A model generated the notes under the pieces. The model was not told where the DNA came from. It did not search any database and was given only the letters and a program-made list of their open reading frames with translations. The translations under genes were made by a program, and so were the position numbers. Of a DNA stretch of 58,898 nt, positions 33,019-41,027 are shown piece by piece. The stretch's first letter is position 1, and each line of letters opens with the position of its first letter. The DNA comes from Saccharofermentans sp. (lineage in GTDB: Bacteria > Bacillota > Clostridia > Saccharofermentanales > Saccharofermentanaceae), in contig JAILMW010000020.1 in assembly GCA_024692235.1 (NCBI GenBank), positions 1 to 58,898 of the forward strand, given 5' to 3'.

Positions 33019-35487
33019 TTAGTTAAGTGTTGCGATGGTAACGCCGTCGTCACCTTCGCCTATGGTGCCGAGCCTGTGCGACTTGACTCGTACGTCGCCT
33101 CTAAGCATCGTATCTATGGCAGATCTTAATGCACCGGTACCCTTGCCGTGTACTATCCTTATCTCGCGGACACCTGCAAGCTGGCAGCTGTCGATATAAG
33201 TATCAAGCGCACTCTCAGCTTCAGCCACGGTCTTACCCAGGAGCATTATCTCGGGCATAACTGTCTGAGACTTCTCCATCCTCATCTTCGTAGCGGAATC
33301 CGCCTTGTAATTAACGGGGCGGTCCCTTCTTGTCTTAGTCTGCTCCTTGGGCTTCTCTTTCTGTTCAGCCGTTGGCATTCGAAGCTGCTCGAGCTCCACA
33401 GTATATGTCATTATTCCCGAAGAAATCCTGACTTTCTTATTCCTGCCGTTAGGAGCTGCAGTAACGGTACCGGTCACATTCAAGTGAGGCACAAAATACT
33501 GCTCGCCTTCCTTAACTGCCTTAGGCGCTTCACCCGGCAAGGATACCATCTGAAGCTTATCGTCCTCGTCGTCGCTTCTAAGATCCTTAACACCTGCTCT
33601 GAGCCTTCTTCTTATCTTGTCGAGCTCCTCTGCGGCAGACTCCTCGTGGGACTTCTTTGCTTTCTTCTTTATGCGGCGTATCTCTTCGTCCAGCTCCTCC
33701 TGCTTTTCTTCAAGAAGTGCCTTCTGCTCTGCACGCATGTCGTTTAAGATCTTAGTCTTTGACGATTTAAGAGCCTTGCGCTCTGTTTCAAGCTCCTCGG
33801 CTTTTGCCTTGAGCTCTTCGTTAAGCTTAAAGTTCTCTTCCTTAAGGCGAGCTGCTTCCTTGCCGTTGGCTTCTGCTTCCGCAAGGAGATGCTCGAAAGA
33901 CATCTCTTCCTCCGAAAGCCTTGCCGTGGCATCCTCAATGATCCTCTTGGGAAGACCTAACTTGCGCGAGATAACGAAAGCATTACTTACACCCGGCATA
34001 CCTATCTTTAGGCGGTATGTGGGAGATAAAGTGTCCGTGTCGAACTCGCAGGCGGCATTCTGAACGCCTTCTGTCGTTATGGCATATGCCTTAAGCTCCT
34101 TATAGTGAGTAGTAGCCATTGTAACGCAGCCCTTCTCGTATAAGTCGTCAAGAACTGCAACTGCAAGTGCCGCACCTTCCGCGGGGTCCGTACCCGAACC
34201 TAACTCATCTAAGAGGACGAGGGATCTTCCCCTTACATTCTTCAAGATAAAAACGATATTGGACATGTGCGCGGAGAATGTCGACAGGCTCTGCTCTATG
34301 GACTGCTCGTCTCCGATATCTGCCAGCACTCTGTCAAAGACAGCTACTTCCGATCCCGTTGCTGCAGGGATCATGAGGCCTGCCATGGTCATGAGAGTCA
34401 GAAGTCCGCATGTCTTCAGGGACACTGTCTTACCGCCCGTGTTAGGTCCGGTGATGACCAGAGTTCTGTAGTCGATGCCGTTAATGATATCTACGGGAAC
34501 GACTCTCTCGGGATCTATGAGAGGATGCCTTGCCTTGATAAGCCTTATCTTTCCCTCTTCGTTAAGAGCGGGCTTAACGGCATTCATCTTAATGGCAAGA
34601 TCTGCCTTAGCGGAAGCTAAGTCGATACAGGATATAAGGGATATATCCGACTTAAGGCTTCCTCTTTCTCTCTTGACCTTATCCGTAAGATCTTCAAGGA
34701 TACGCTCGATCTCAGCCTTTTCCATGGAAGATAATTCGCGGATCCTGTTGTTGGCTTCAACGACAGCCATGGGCTCTACAAATACCGTCTGACCCGTAGA
34801 GGATGTATCGTGAACGATACCGGGGAGCTTGCCCTTATGTTCCGCCTTAACGGGAACGCAGTAACGCTCGCCTCTCATGGTGATGATCGCTTCCTGCAAT
34901 ATATCCTCATGGCTTCTTATTACTCTGTCCAGAAGGACACGGATATTCTGCGCCAGTTCCTTCTTCTCTCTTCTGATGGAATAGAGAGTATCGCTGGCAC
35001 GGTCGTTCATCTCGTCTTCGGATACGATGGCAAAGCTTATCTCCTTCTCAAGTTTCTCTACGGGGTAGAGTGCATTTATGGAGGAGAAAAGATTAGTCTC
35101 ATACATATCGGCGTGTTCGCCTGAGACTATCTTCTTTAAGGTTTCTACGCCCCTTAAGAATACCGCGATATCAAGAAGGGAACGCATGGTAAGAACGCCG
35201 CCCGCCTTAGTGTAGGAAAGAGCATTGGTGATATCAGGAAGCGATCCTAAGGGGAGCGGTCCGTATTTGTTTATATAAGTAAATGCCTCCTCCGTATCGC
35301 GCAGACTCTCTGCTACGACAGAAGGATCGGTTGTCGGTACAAGAGCTTCGGCGAGGCCCCTGCCATAGGGAGTCCTCGCCATCTCTTTAAGTTCGTTTAT
35401 TACTTTGTCGAATTCAAGGACGCTTAATACTCGGCCCCTGATTTTCTTTCTCTCAGCTTCTTCTTCAAAAGTTGTGTACTTATACAT
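33019..35487 (-). CDS. mutS2: MutS2 (Smr-containing MutS paralogue)
   Basis: 822 residues. MutS core and ATPase domains: Walker A TGPNTGGKT near residue 340 and Walker B LVLLDELGSGTDPAEG near 420. A long charged coiled coil (~520-640, partly the KOW-like linker) leads to a C-terminal Smr domain with IRIVHGKGTGALRSAI near 783. MutS2 lacks the mismatch-recognition domain; it is linked to suppression of recombination and, in Bacillus, to rescue of collided ribosomes. It starts 11 bases after pfkA. It is the second Smr protein in the window. Confidence 0.96.
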   Translation of the reverse strand: MYKYTTFEEEAERKKIRGRVLSVLEFDKVINELKEMARTPYGRGLAEALVPTTDPSVVAESLRDTEEAFTYINKYGPLPLGSLPDITNALSYTKAGGVLTMRSLLDIAVFLRGVETLKKIVSGEHADMYETNLFSSINALYPVEKLEKEISFAIVSEDEMNDRASDTLYSIRREKKELAQNIRVLLDRVIRSHEDILQEAIITMRGERYCVPVKAEHKGKLPGIVHDTSSTGQTVFVEPMAVVEANNRIRELSSMEKAEIERILEDLTDKVKRERGSLKSDISLISCIDLASAKADLAIKMNAVKPALNEEGKIRLIKARHPLIDPERVVPVDIINGIDYRTLVITGPNTGGKTVSLKTCGLLTLMTMAGLMIPAATGSEVAVFDRVLADIGDEQSIEQSLSTFSAHMSNIVFILKNVRGRSLVLLDELGSGTDPAEGAALAVAVLDDLYEKGCVTMATTHYKELKAYAITTEGVQNAACEFDTDTLSPTYRLKIGMPGVSNAFVISRKLGLPKRIIEDATARLSEEEMSFEHLLAEAEANGKEAARLKEENFKLNEELKAKAEELETERKALKSSKTKILNDMRAEQKALLEEKQEELDEEIRRIKKKAKKSHEESAAEELDKIRRRLRAGVKDLRSDDEDDKLQMVSLPGEAPKAVKEGEQYFVPHLNVTGTVTAAPNGRNKKVRISSGIMTYTVELEQLRMPTAEQKEKPKEQTKTRRDRPVNYKADSATKMRMEKSQTVMPEIMLLGKTVAEAESALDTYIDSCQLAGVREIRIVHGKGTGALRSAIDTMLRGDVRVKSHRLGTIGEGDDGVTIATLN

Positions 35488-35498
35488 TTATCTCCGTA

Positions 35499-36554
35499 TT
35501 AAGAGAGTCGTCTTGCGTTATCGATCTCGATCTGCGGGATCGTCTTTGTAGTAGCGAGACCTTCCTCGATATCCACGTCAGTGATAACACCGTTCTTCTC
35601 TACTATTATCCTGTTGAATTTCTTATTGAGCAGGCAATCGATAGCGTGAACACCCATAAGGCTTGCTGTTGTTCTGTCGCGAAGCGTGGGAGATCCGCCT
35701 CTCTGAAGATGTCCGAGGATAGTAGGCCTTGATTCGATGCCCGTGTTCTCCTCGATCTTCTTTGCAATATCAGTTGCACTGCCTGCACCCTCTGCAACGA
35801 TAACGATGTAGTGCTTCTTACCCTTATTTCTGCCGTCGAGGATAACTCTTACGACATCTGTATTGAAGTCGAAAGGAACCTCGGGGATAAGGATTACCTC
35901 CGCACCCGTAGCGATACCTACGTTAAGAGCGATATATCCTGCGCTTCTTCCCATTACCTCGATAACGCTGCAACGCTCGTGGGAAGATGCAGTATCACGA
36001 AGCTTATCGATGCAGTCCATGGCAGTATTCATTGCCGTGTCGTAACCGATAGTATAGTCTGTGCATCCGATATCATTGTCGATGGTGCCGGGGATACCGA
36101 TAATGGGGATACCGATCCTTGCAAGAGCTCTTGCTCCCTTGAAGGAACCGTCACCGCCGCTGACGATAAGAGCATCAAGTCCGTATACTTCGAGCATACG
36201 TGCTCCCTTAAGGACGCCCTCGTCAGTCTGGAAAGTCTTGGATCTTGCGGTCATGAGGAATGTTCCGCCTCTTTGCAATGTCTCGGATACGTCTCTCATT
36301 CCGATGGGAGCGATCTCACCCTTCCAAAGTCCGTGATAACCCCTTGTTATGCCGTAAACTTCAAATCCCGAATTAGTTCCCGCTCTTACTACGGATCTTA
36401 TCGTAGCATTCATTCCGGGAGCGTCTCCGCCGGATGTCAGGATACCTATCCTCTTGACGGGCTCGACCTCATCGGGATTAACGTTATCGTAATTCTTCGC
36501 CTTAAGCGTACTGATATCGGGAAGATTGTTCTCATCGTAAAGAAGTCTGGACAT
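35499..36554 (-). CDS. pfkA: ATP-dependent 6-phosphofructokinase
   Basis: 351 residues. Phosphorylates fructose-6-phosphate in glycolysis. Motifs: TSGGDAPGMNATIRS, GGDGSFKGARAL, PGTIDNDIGCTDYTIGYDTA with the catalytic Asp, MGRSAGYIAL and HLQRGGSPT. About 30 extra residues precede the usual N-terminus (VKRIGILTSGGD), making it longer than the ~320-residue classic enzyme. GAGGAGA lies before the ATG at 36554; an in-frame ATG 15 bases upstream overlaps that site and is rejected. It precedes mutS2 with an 11-base gap. Confidence 0.95.
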   Translation of the reverse strand: MSRLLYDENNLPDISTLKAKNYDNVNPDEVEPVKRIGILTSGGDAPGMNATIRSVVRAGTNSGFEVYGITRGYHGLWKGEIAPIGMRDVSETLQRGGTFLMTARSKTFQTDEGVLKGARMLEVYGLDALIVSGGDGSFKGARALARIGIPIIGIPGTIDNDIGCTDYTIGYDTAMNTAMDCIDKLRDTASSHERCSVIEVMGRSAGYIALNVGIATGAEVILIPEVPFDFNTDVVRVILDGRNKGKKHYIVIVAEGAGSATDIAKKIEENTGIESRPTILGHLQRGGSPTLRDRTTASLMGVHAIDCLLNKKFNRIIVEKNGVITDVDIEEGLATTKTIPQIEIDNARRLS

Positions 36555-36679
36555 AGTAATTCTCCTCATCTTTGTCGGAATCTCTGATTCCTCTCTTATC
36601 TTTGGTAATTATACACCAACGCCACATGTTTCATATTAAATATTTTATGTATATATGTAACGTTTTTGCGTTTGTCGCC

Positions 36680-36721
36680 ACAAAAGACAAGGGTCCTCCG
36701 GCCAAAGATACCGAAGGACCC
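36680..36721 (-). terminator. Rho-independent terminator of tRNA-Pro
   Basis: Reverse strand: GGGTCCTTCGG pairs with CCGGAGGACCC (one G-U) over a nine-base loop, followed by TTGTCTTTT. It lies 13 bases after the tRNA. Confidence 0.85.
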
Positions 36722-36734
36722 CATTGTCCGTATA

Positions 36735-36810
36735 TGGTCGAGGTGACAGGATTCGAACCTGCGACCCCATGCTCCCAAAGCACGTACGCTACCAACTGCG
36801 CTACACCTCG
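36735..36810 (-). tRNA. tRNA-Pro (TGG)
   Basis: Reverse-strand cloverleaf with acceptor CGAGGTG/CACCTCG, discriminator A and encoded CCA. Anticodon stem CGTGC/GCATG holds loop TTTGGGA, giving anticodon TGG (Pro). Own promoter and terminator. Confidence 0.96.
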
Positions 36811-36828
36811 ACGTCAAACGCAAGTGTG

Positions 36829-36857
36829 ATTATAACATAAAACTCATCTTCTGTAAG
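36829..36857 (-). promoter_or_regulatory. Promoter of tRNA-Pro (extended -10)
   Basis: Reverse strand: CTTACA (36852-36857), 17 bp, TATAAT (36829-36834) preceded by TGT, forming an extended TGnTATAAT. It lies between the HAD gene stop and the tRNA. Confidence 0.85.
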
Positions 36858-36867
36858 AGGATTTGCT

Positions 36868-37515
36868 CTATAGCAAAAGCTCACCTAACTGTTCGACATT
36901 GTCGGCTAAGACTTTCGCTCCGTTCTTTATAAGGAAGTCCTTTGTCCTGTACCCCCAGGTCACGCAGATATGGTCCGTCCCCGAGTTCTCTGCCGTCTTA
37001 ATGTCCACATCAGAATCTCCTATGTAGACTGCATCTTCCTTTCTTATGTTAAGAGCTTCCAGTACTTCGTCTACAAGGGCAGGATCAGGCTTATGCGGCA
37101 CGCCGTCCCTGTGTCCTCTTACCTCCGATATAAGCCCCGGATAGAAATGCTCGCAGAGCTTTTTTGCCGGAGCGTCGGATTTATTGGTGACTACGGCAAG
37201 CTTGATACCTTCTTCGTGAAGCTTTGTCATAAGCTCAAGAAGGCCGTCGTAGATATATGTATTGTCAGTGCAATGCTCGTTATAGTAAGCTCTGTAGTTA
37301 TCCATCACAGTCTCAAAGAGATCTCCCTCTCCTGTTCCCAACGACCATGTGACGAGGTTTCTTACTCCTCTTCCGACATGAGCCATTATGTCTTCCATAT
37401 CCTGAGGTTCCAGGCCGCTTCGCACCCTTGCCTCATTAAGAGAATTGGCAAGCTGCGCAATGGTATACAGTATGGTCCCGTCAAGATCGAATATCGCGAG
37501 TTTATACCTTCCCAT
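36868..37515 (-). CDS. HAD-family hydrolase, phosphoglycolate-phosphatase-like
   Basis: 215 residues. HAD motifs: AIFDLDGTIL (nucleophile Asp10), VVTNKSD (motif II), the HKPDPALV lysine (motif III) and YIGDSDVDIKTAENSG (motif IV). The cap between residues ~17 and 80 is the helical type of Gph/YjjG-like phosphatases that dephosphorylate small phosphate esters. It is flanked by tRNA-Pro and a lipoprotein transcript that ends in its own terminator, so it is probably a single gene. The natural substrate is not evident. Confidence 0.92.
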   Translation of the reverse strand: MGRYKLAIFDLDGTILYTIAQLANSLNEARVRSGLEPQDMEDIMAHVGRGVRNLVTWSLGTGEGDLFETVMDNYRAYYNEHCTDNTYIYDGLLELMTKLHEEGIKLAVVTNKSDAPAKKLCEHFYPGLISEVRGHRDGVPHKPDPALVDEVLEALNIRKEDAVYIGDSDVDIKTAENSGTDHICVTWGYRTKDFLIKNGAKVLADNVEQLGELLL

Positions 37516-37572
37516 CTCTGTCTCCTTGTTTTTGTATTCTCATATCTTACTACAGTTTGGGGAACATACATA

Positions 37573-37604
37573 AAGGGACCCGTGATACTTCTCACGAGTC
37601 CCTT
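37573..37604. terminator. Hairpin terminator after the lipoprotein gene
   Basis: AAGGGACCCGTGA pairs with TCACGAGTCCCTT (one G-T type mismatch) over a short loop. T tracts are weak on both sides (TTTATG on minus, TTGTTATG on plus). It follows the lipoprotein stop by about 20 bases. Confidence 0.65.
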
Positions 37605-37626
37605 GTTATGTATTGGTCTTTGACTG

Positions 37627-39033
37627 TCAGACTATAGATACTCCGCCCATTATGGTGTAAAGATCTTCAGAATTACGTCCGATGATCGTTAACAGGAAAG
37701 AATTGTCATCGTCACCTACGAGGCAGATGGAGATATACGTAGTACCTGCCCCTCTGTCTATGCTTACTATATACGCAGGGAATACCCTGTCGCCTACCGT
37801 AACGGAAGTCTCTGTCAATGTGACCGTACCATACTGGGAATAGCCTGCCACAAGATTATTGGCCATTGTAGCAAAACTGTCTGTCTGAGATGACGGGCTC
37901 TGGTTATTGAGCCTTATTACCAGCAGATCCGTCCCCAGGTTGTCAGTGGCACTGAAGATCGCCTGATCAGCCATCCACTGATCACCGCCCATTATTTCCT
38001 GATAATCCTCCGAATCGGCTGAGATGCATGAGTAGCCGTCAGGAAGATCGAATACAAGGTCCGTATCCGGAATAGCTACTATGCCGTCTTCTGAGTATAC
38101 GTATTCGGGACCGGCGACAACATCCACGCCGCTTGACGAAGGGACGGGAGTAGGCGTAGGAGAAGGCGTTACTTCAGTATGTGTAACATCAGCGAAAGCC
38201 GAATAGAGAACCTCGCCGTCAGCAGTATAGAACGTAAAGTTATATTCACCGTCCTCAAGGATATCACTTCCCGAAGCGGAATATTCCGCTTCAAGCTGTG
38301 TGGGGCATTCTGCCGTGATGATACCGGACTCGTAGATCCGGCTTCCGTCCCTCTCGACAGTGTAGTAGTAGTCCCATGTAAGAAGCTGTCCGTCACCTGT
38401 GACACCGAGAGTACAGCTTATGTAATCTACATCCGTGTAAACGAAGCCCGCACCGCAATCGATAAAGTTGATTCCGTCCACATACTCGTAGAGAGCAAGG
38501 GCAAAGTTGAACTCATCCTTGCTGTACGGGAAGATATCCTCTATGTCACCGACATTCGTGCAGAAGATACCGTCCTTATCCTTCTCGAATTCAAACGTGA
38601 CTGTTACCTCGACGGTGTCATCGCAATCCTCTATCGCCTCCTCGAATGCTCCGAGATCTGCAAAGACCGGATTATCATCAACTACCTTCTCGTAGTCCAC
38701 ATATGTAAATACGATATCTACGCTGCCCTCTTTGCGATCGCCTTCATAGCTGTCCTCATCGACTTCATAGGACAATGTGGATGCAATGATCTCACGAGCT
38801 TCGTTGTCGCTCACGGAATCATCGGTCGACAGCGAGAGTACAGCCTCGAGCTTGTCGTCCTCATCGCCTGCGATCTTAGTGATCTTCTTATAGTTCCTGT
38901 CTACTATGTTCTTGCCAAGCTGATCTGCCATATCAAGAACATCTTCTTCTATATTTCCGAATGCACATGAACATGTCGTGAGCATGATGCTCGCGAGAAG
39001 AAGCAGACTGATGTCTTTCTTAAATCTTTTCAT
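37627..39033 (-). CDS. Secreted lipoprotein-like protein of unknown function
   Basis: 468 residues. Signal peptide with a lipobox-like end (LTTCSC near residue 22), so probably attached to the outer face of the membrane. Residues ~25-160 are a highly acidic domain with repeated DxxDK and VFTYVDYEKVV pieces; a middle beta-rich part follows; a Thr/Pro linker (TPSPTPTPVPSSSG, ~285-300) leads to a C-terminal ~160-residue domain (DLVFDLPDGYSCIS, then VGDRVFPAYIVSIDRG) resembling domains that clostridial lipoproteins use for unknown ligands. It is divergent from the thioester surface protein across a 451-bp region rich in palindromes. Confidence 0.82.
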   Translation of the reverse strand: MKRFKKDISLLLLASIMLTTCSCAFGNIEEDVLDMADQLGKNIVDRNYKKITKIAGDEDDKLEAVLSLSTDDSVSDNEAREIIASTLSYEVDEDSYEGDRKEGSVDIVFTYVDYEKVVDDNPVFADLGAFEEAIEDCDDTVEVTVTFEFEKDKDGIFCTNVGDIEDIFPYSKDEFNFALALYEYVDGINFIDCGAGFVYTDVDYISCTLGVTGDGQLLTWDYYYTVERDGSRIYESGIITAECPTQLEAEYSASGSDILEDGEYNFTFYTADGEVLYSAFADVTHTEVTPSPTPTPVPSSSGVDVVAGPEYVYSEDGIVAIPDTDLVFDLPDGYSCISADSEDYQEIMGGDQWMADQAIFSATDNLGTDLLVIRLNNQSPSSQTDSFATMANNLVAGYSQYGTVTLTETSVTVGDRVFPAYIVSIDRGAGTTYISICLVGDDDNSFLLTIIGRNSEDLYTIMGGVSIV

Positions 39034-39484
39034 AACCCCTCAGCCTTTCCGATAATACGATCGTAACTGATCGCTATTAGCCCTTATATTAACAAAATGT
39101 TAACGCGATATGAACAGTAATTTGATCACATCCTCTTATTTCTCAAGAATACTTGCCAAGAGACAAATCGCTTTATGACCTCCCCGCCGTCGCTTCTTCG
39201 GGAACTTCGTCACAAAAAATCAAAAAGCTCATCTTGCACACGCGGTGTCAATACGGTGTACCCGAGAATCAAAAACCTTGGATTTCTTGTTTTGATAATA
39301 TCAAACGACGTACTTCTCCGGTGCGTCACAATATTATCATATGTTCAAAATGTACGATAATGTATCAATTTTGTGCAAATATATACAATTGACTTGTCAA
39401 TTATCTTTAATATAAAATGTTAAGCGTATGTTAACGGGGCGTTCACAAATCAATGAATCATTAATTGAAGAAGGGGAGAAAACT
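39034..39484. other. 451-bp divergent regulatory region between two surface-protein genes
   Basis: No gene is credible here. It holds the promoter of the thioester protein (39389-39416), the palindrome AATTGACTTGTCAATT (39387-39402) over its -35, a 15-bp palindrome TTTGATAATATCAAA (39291-39305), an inverted pair TTAACA/TGTTAA (39089-39103), and a direct repeat of TGTTAA with an 11-base period (39418-39434). The stretch from 39160 to 39280 has no signal I can name. Confidence 0.6.
39389..39416 (+). promoter_or_regulatory. Promoter of the thioester surface protein
   Basis: TTGACT (39389-39394), 16 bp, TATAAA (39411-39416). The -35 is embedded in a 16-bp palindrome and two TGTTAA repeats lie around the start site, so repression or activation by two regulators is plausible. 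The leader would be about 60 bases. Confidence 0.65.
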
Positions 39485-40894
39485 ATGAGAAAGACGATTC
39501 AGAAATTTCTGGCTGTAATGATCGTTGCCGCGCTGGCCGTGTTCCTGCCGTTCAAGACGCTCACATCTACAGTCAATGCGGCTAACGGCACGGAGGTGTA
39601 CCAGGTCTACGGTTATAACACTAATCCTTGCGTTTATGACAGTGCCGGCAATCCTTTGGACGGATACGCTTACTGCCTCAACAGCACAAGACACGCCTCG
39701 TACTATAGCTGCGACTACTTAAGATTCAGGCTATCGGACAGATCTTACGGCACTATCTATAATCTCGAATATACGAGCAGATGGTCCGGCAATACTCCTA
39801 CTGAAGAAGAAGAGATAGAAGGAAGAAGGCTCCTCCTGAATCTCCTCCTCAAGAAGGATTCCGTTGCAGCTATCAGCAACAGAACGACACAGGAGCTCTG
39901 CTGGGATATCACCAACGGTAAGTTCATCGACAGACTCGGAAACGTAAATACCAACAGTGCCAACGTCAGGGATCTTCTCATGTCAGAGCCCTACTACGAT
40001 TTCACTGATTACGACGTTTACTATTATCAGACTCAGGATACTGATTATCAGAACATGCTCGGTGCGATCTTTATCCCCGTCGCTACGTCCTTCAACATCG
40101 AGAAGATCGTTATCGACGGTCTCGATGCTACCGAGACATATAACGGCGTCGACGGCACCAGCGGATTTGAGATCAACCTCAACGTATACGACACACTTAC
40201 CAACAGGAACGTCGGCAACGAGTGGTTTACATTCACCGCAACAGATGCTGACGGCAATGTAACATCCCAGTCTATCCAGACGGATGCTTCAGGAAACCTC
40301 ACACTTACTATCCTCAGCGGTCAGAATATCACCGTAGGCGGATTTGACAGCGTCAACTACAGATTCACCATCTCAGAGGCATCTACGAATATGGACAGCA
40401 CATGTTCACTTTCTACGATCTCCTCTTCGAACGGTAACCTTACGGATAATGGAGACGGTTCCTATTCGTTCGATTTCTCACAGTCCTATGCTGTAGATAT
40501 CGATATATATAACAGACATATCTCCGCCGATCCTACACCCGTTCCTACAGAGTCCACGACCGAAGCTACTACCACAGCAACCGTAGAGGCAACAGTCGCT
40601 ACTACTGAGGCTACGACAGAAGAGACAACAACTGAGACGACAGAAGAGACAACAACTGAGACAACTGAAGAGACAACGACTTCTACGGAAGCATCCGTCC
40701 TCGGTGTTGCCAGAGCAGAAGAGACGACTGCCGCAACTGAAGCTCCCACTGCAACTCCTACTCCCGCTCCTTCCGGCGTCGTATCTACCGGTGAGTCATC
40801 ACACACACCAAGGATCATCGTTGGTGTGATACTCGTTGCAGGTGCAGCTACGGTAACAGCAGTAAGGCTCAAGAGAAAGAACTCTGAGGATTAA
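39485..40894 (+). CDS. Cell-surface protein with thioester (TQXA-like) domain
   Basis: 469 residues. Signal peptide to about residue 33. Residues ~38-200 form a thioester domain: Cys64 in YAYCLN and Gln136 in TTQELCWDI are placed to form the internal Cys-Gln bond that lets such adhesins bind host or substrate amines covalently. Residues ~205-355 look like a Cna-B/VaFE-type stalk (VIDGLDATETYNG, then YRFTISEAS). A Thr/Glu/Ala-rich wall linker (~360-430) precedes GVVSTGESS, a hydrophobic segment and RLKRK, a sortase-like sorting signal lacking the Leu-Pro of LPxTG. AGGGGAG is the ribosome site; an in-frame ATG at 39428 lies within the TGTTAA repeats and has none. Confidence 0.88.
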   Translation: MRKTIQKFLAVMIVAALAVFLPFKTLTSTVNAANGTEVYQVYGYNTNPCVYDSAGNPLDGYAYCLNSTRHASYYSCDYLRFRLSDRSYGTIYNLEYTSRWSGNTPTEEEEIEGRRLLLNLLLKKDSVAAISNRTTQELCWDITNGKFIDRLGNVNTNSANVRDLLMSEPYYDFTDYDVYYYQTQDTDYQNMLGAIFIPVATSFNIEKIVIDGLDATETYNGVDGTSGFEINLNVYDTLTNRNVGNEWFTFTATDADGNVTSQSIQTDASGNLTLTILSGQNITVGGFDSVNYRFTISEASTNMDSTCSLSTISSSNGNLTDNGDGSYSFDFSQSYAVDIDIYNRHISADPTPVPTESTTEATTTATVEATVATTEATTEETTTETTEETTTETTEETTTSTEASVLGVARAEETTAATEAPTATPTPAPSGVVSTGESSHTPRIIVGVILVAGAATVTAVRLKRKNSED

Positions 40895-40934
40895 TTAAAG
40901 ACAATCTACTTACCAATAACACCCAATATGAAGG

Positions 40935-40961
40935 CAGTGCCTATAGCAGGCACTGTTTTTC
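40935..40961 (+). terminator. Rho-independent terminator of the thioester protein gene
   Basis: CAGTGCC, loop TATAGCA, GGCACTG form a 7-bp GC-rich stem followed by TTTTTC. Confidence 0.92.
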
Positions 40962-40969
40962 ATTTACAC

Positions 40970-41002
40970 AAAAAGAAGGAGCCTTATGGCTCCTTCTTTT
41001 TG
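40970..41002. terminator. Bidirectional terminator
   Basis: AAAAGAAGGAGCC, loop TTAT, GGCTCCTTCTTTT is a perfect 13-bp stem with A and T runs on both sides. It ends the minus-strand ABC export operon and backs up the plus-strand terminator before it. Confidence 0.93.
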
Positions 41003-41027
41003 TATATATATATCAGTATTCTTAATA

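Noticed and set aside
38179..38970. Plus-strand frame of ~260 codons opposite the lipoprotein gene
   Set aside because: No initiation signal and no recognisable family; the minus frame has a signal peptide and linker.
39153..39392. Short plus-strand frame in the adhesin/lipoprotein intergenic region
   Set aside because: No ribosome site, low-complexity product and overlap with regulatory palindromes.
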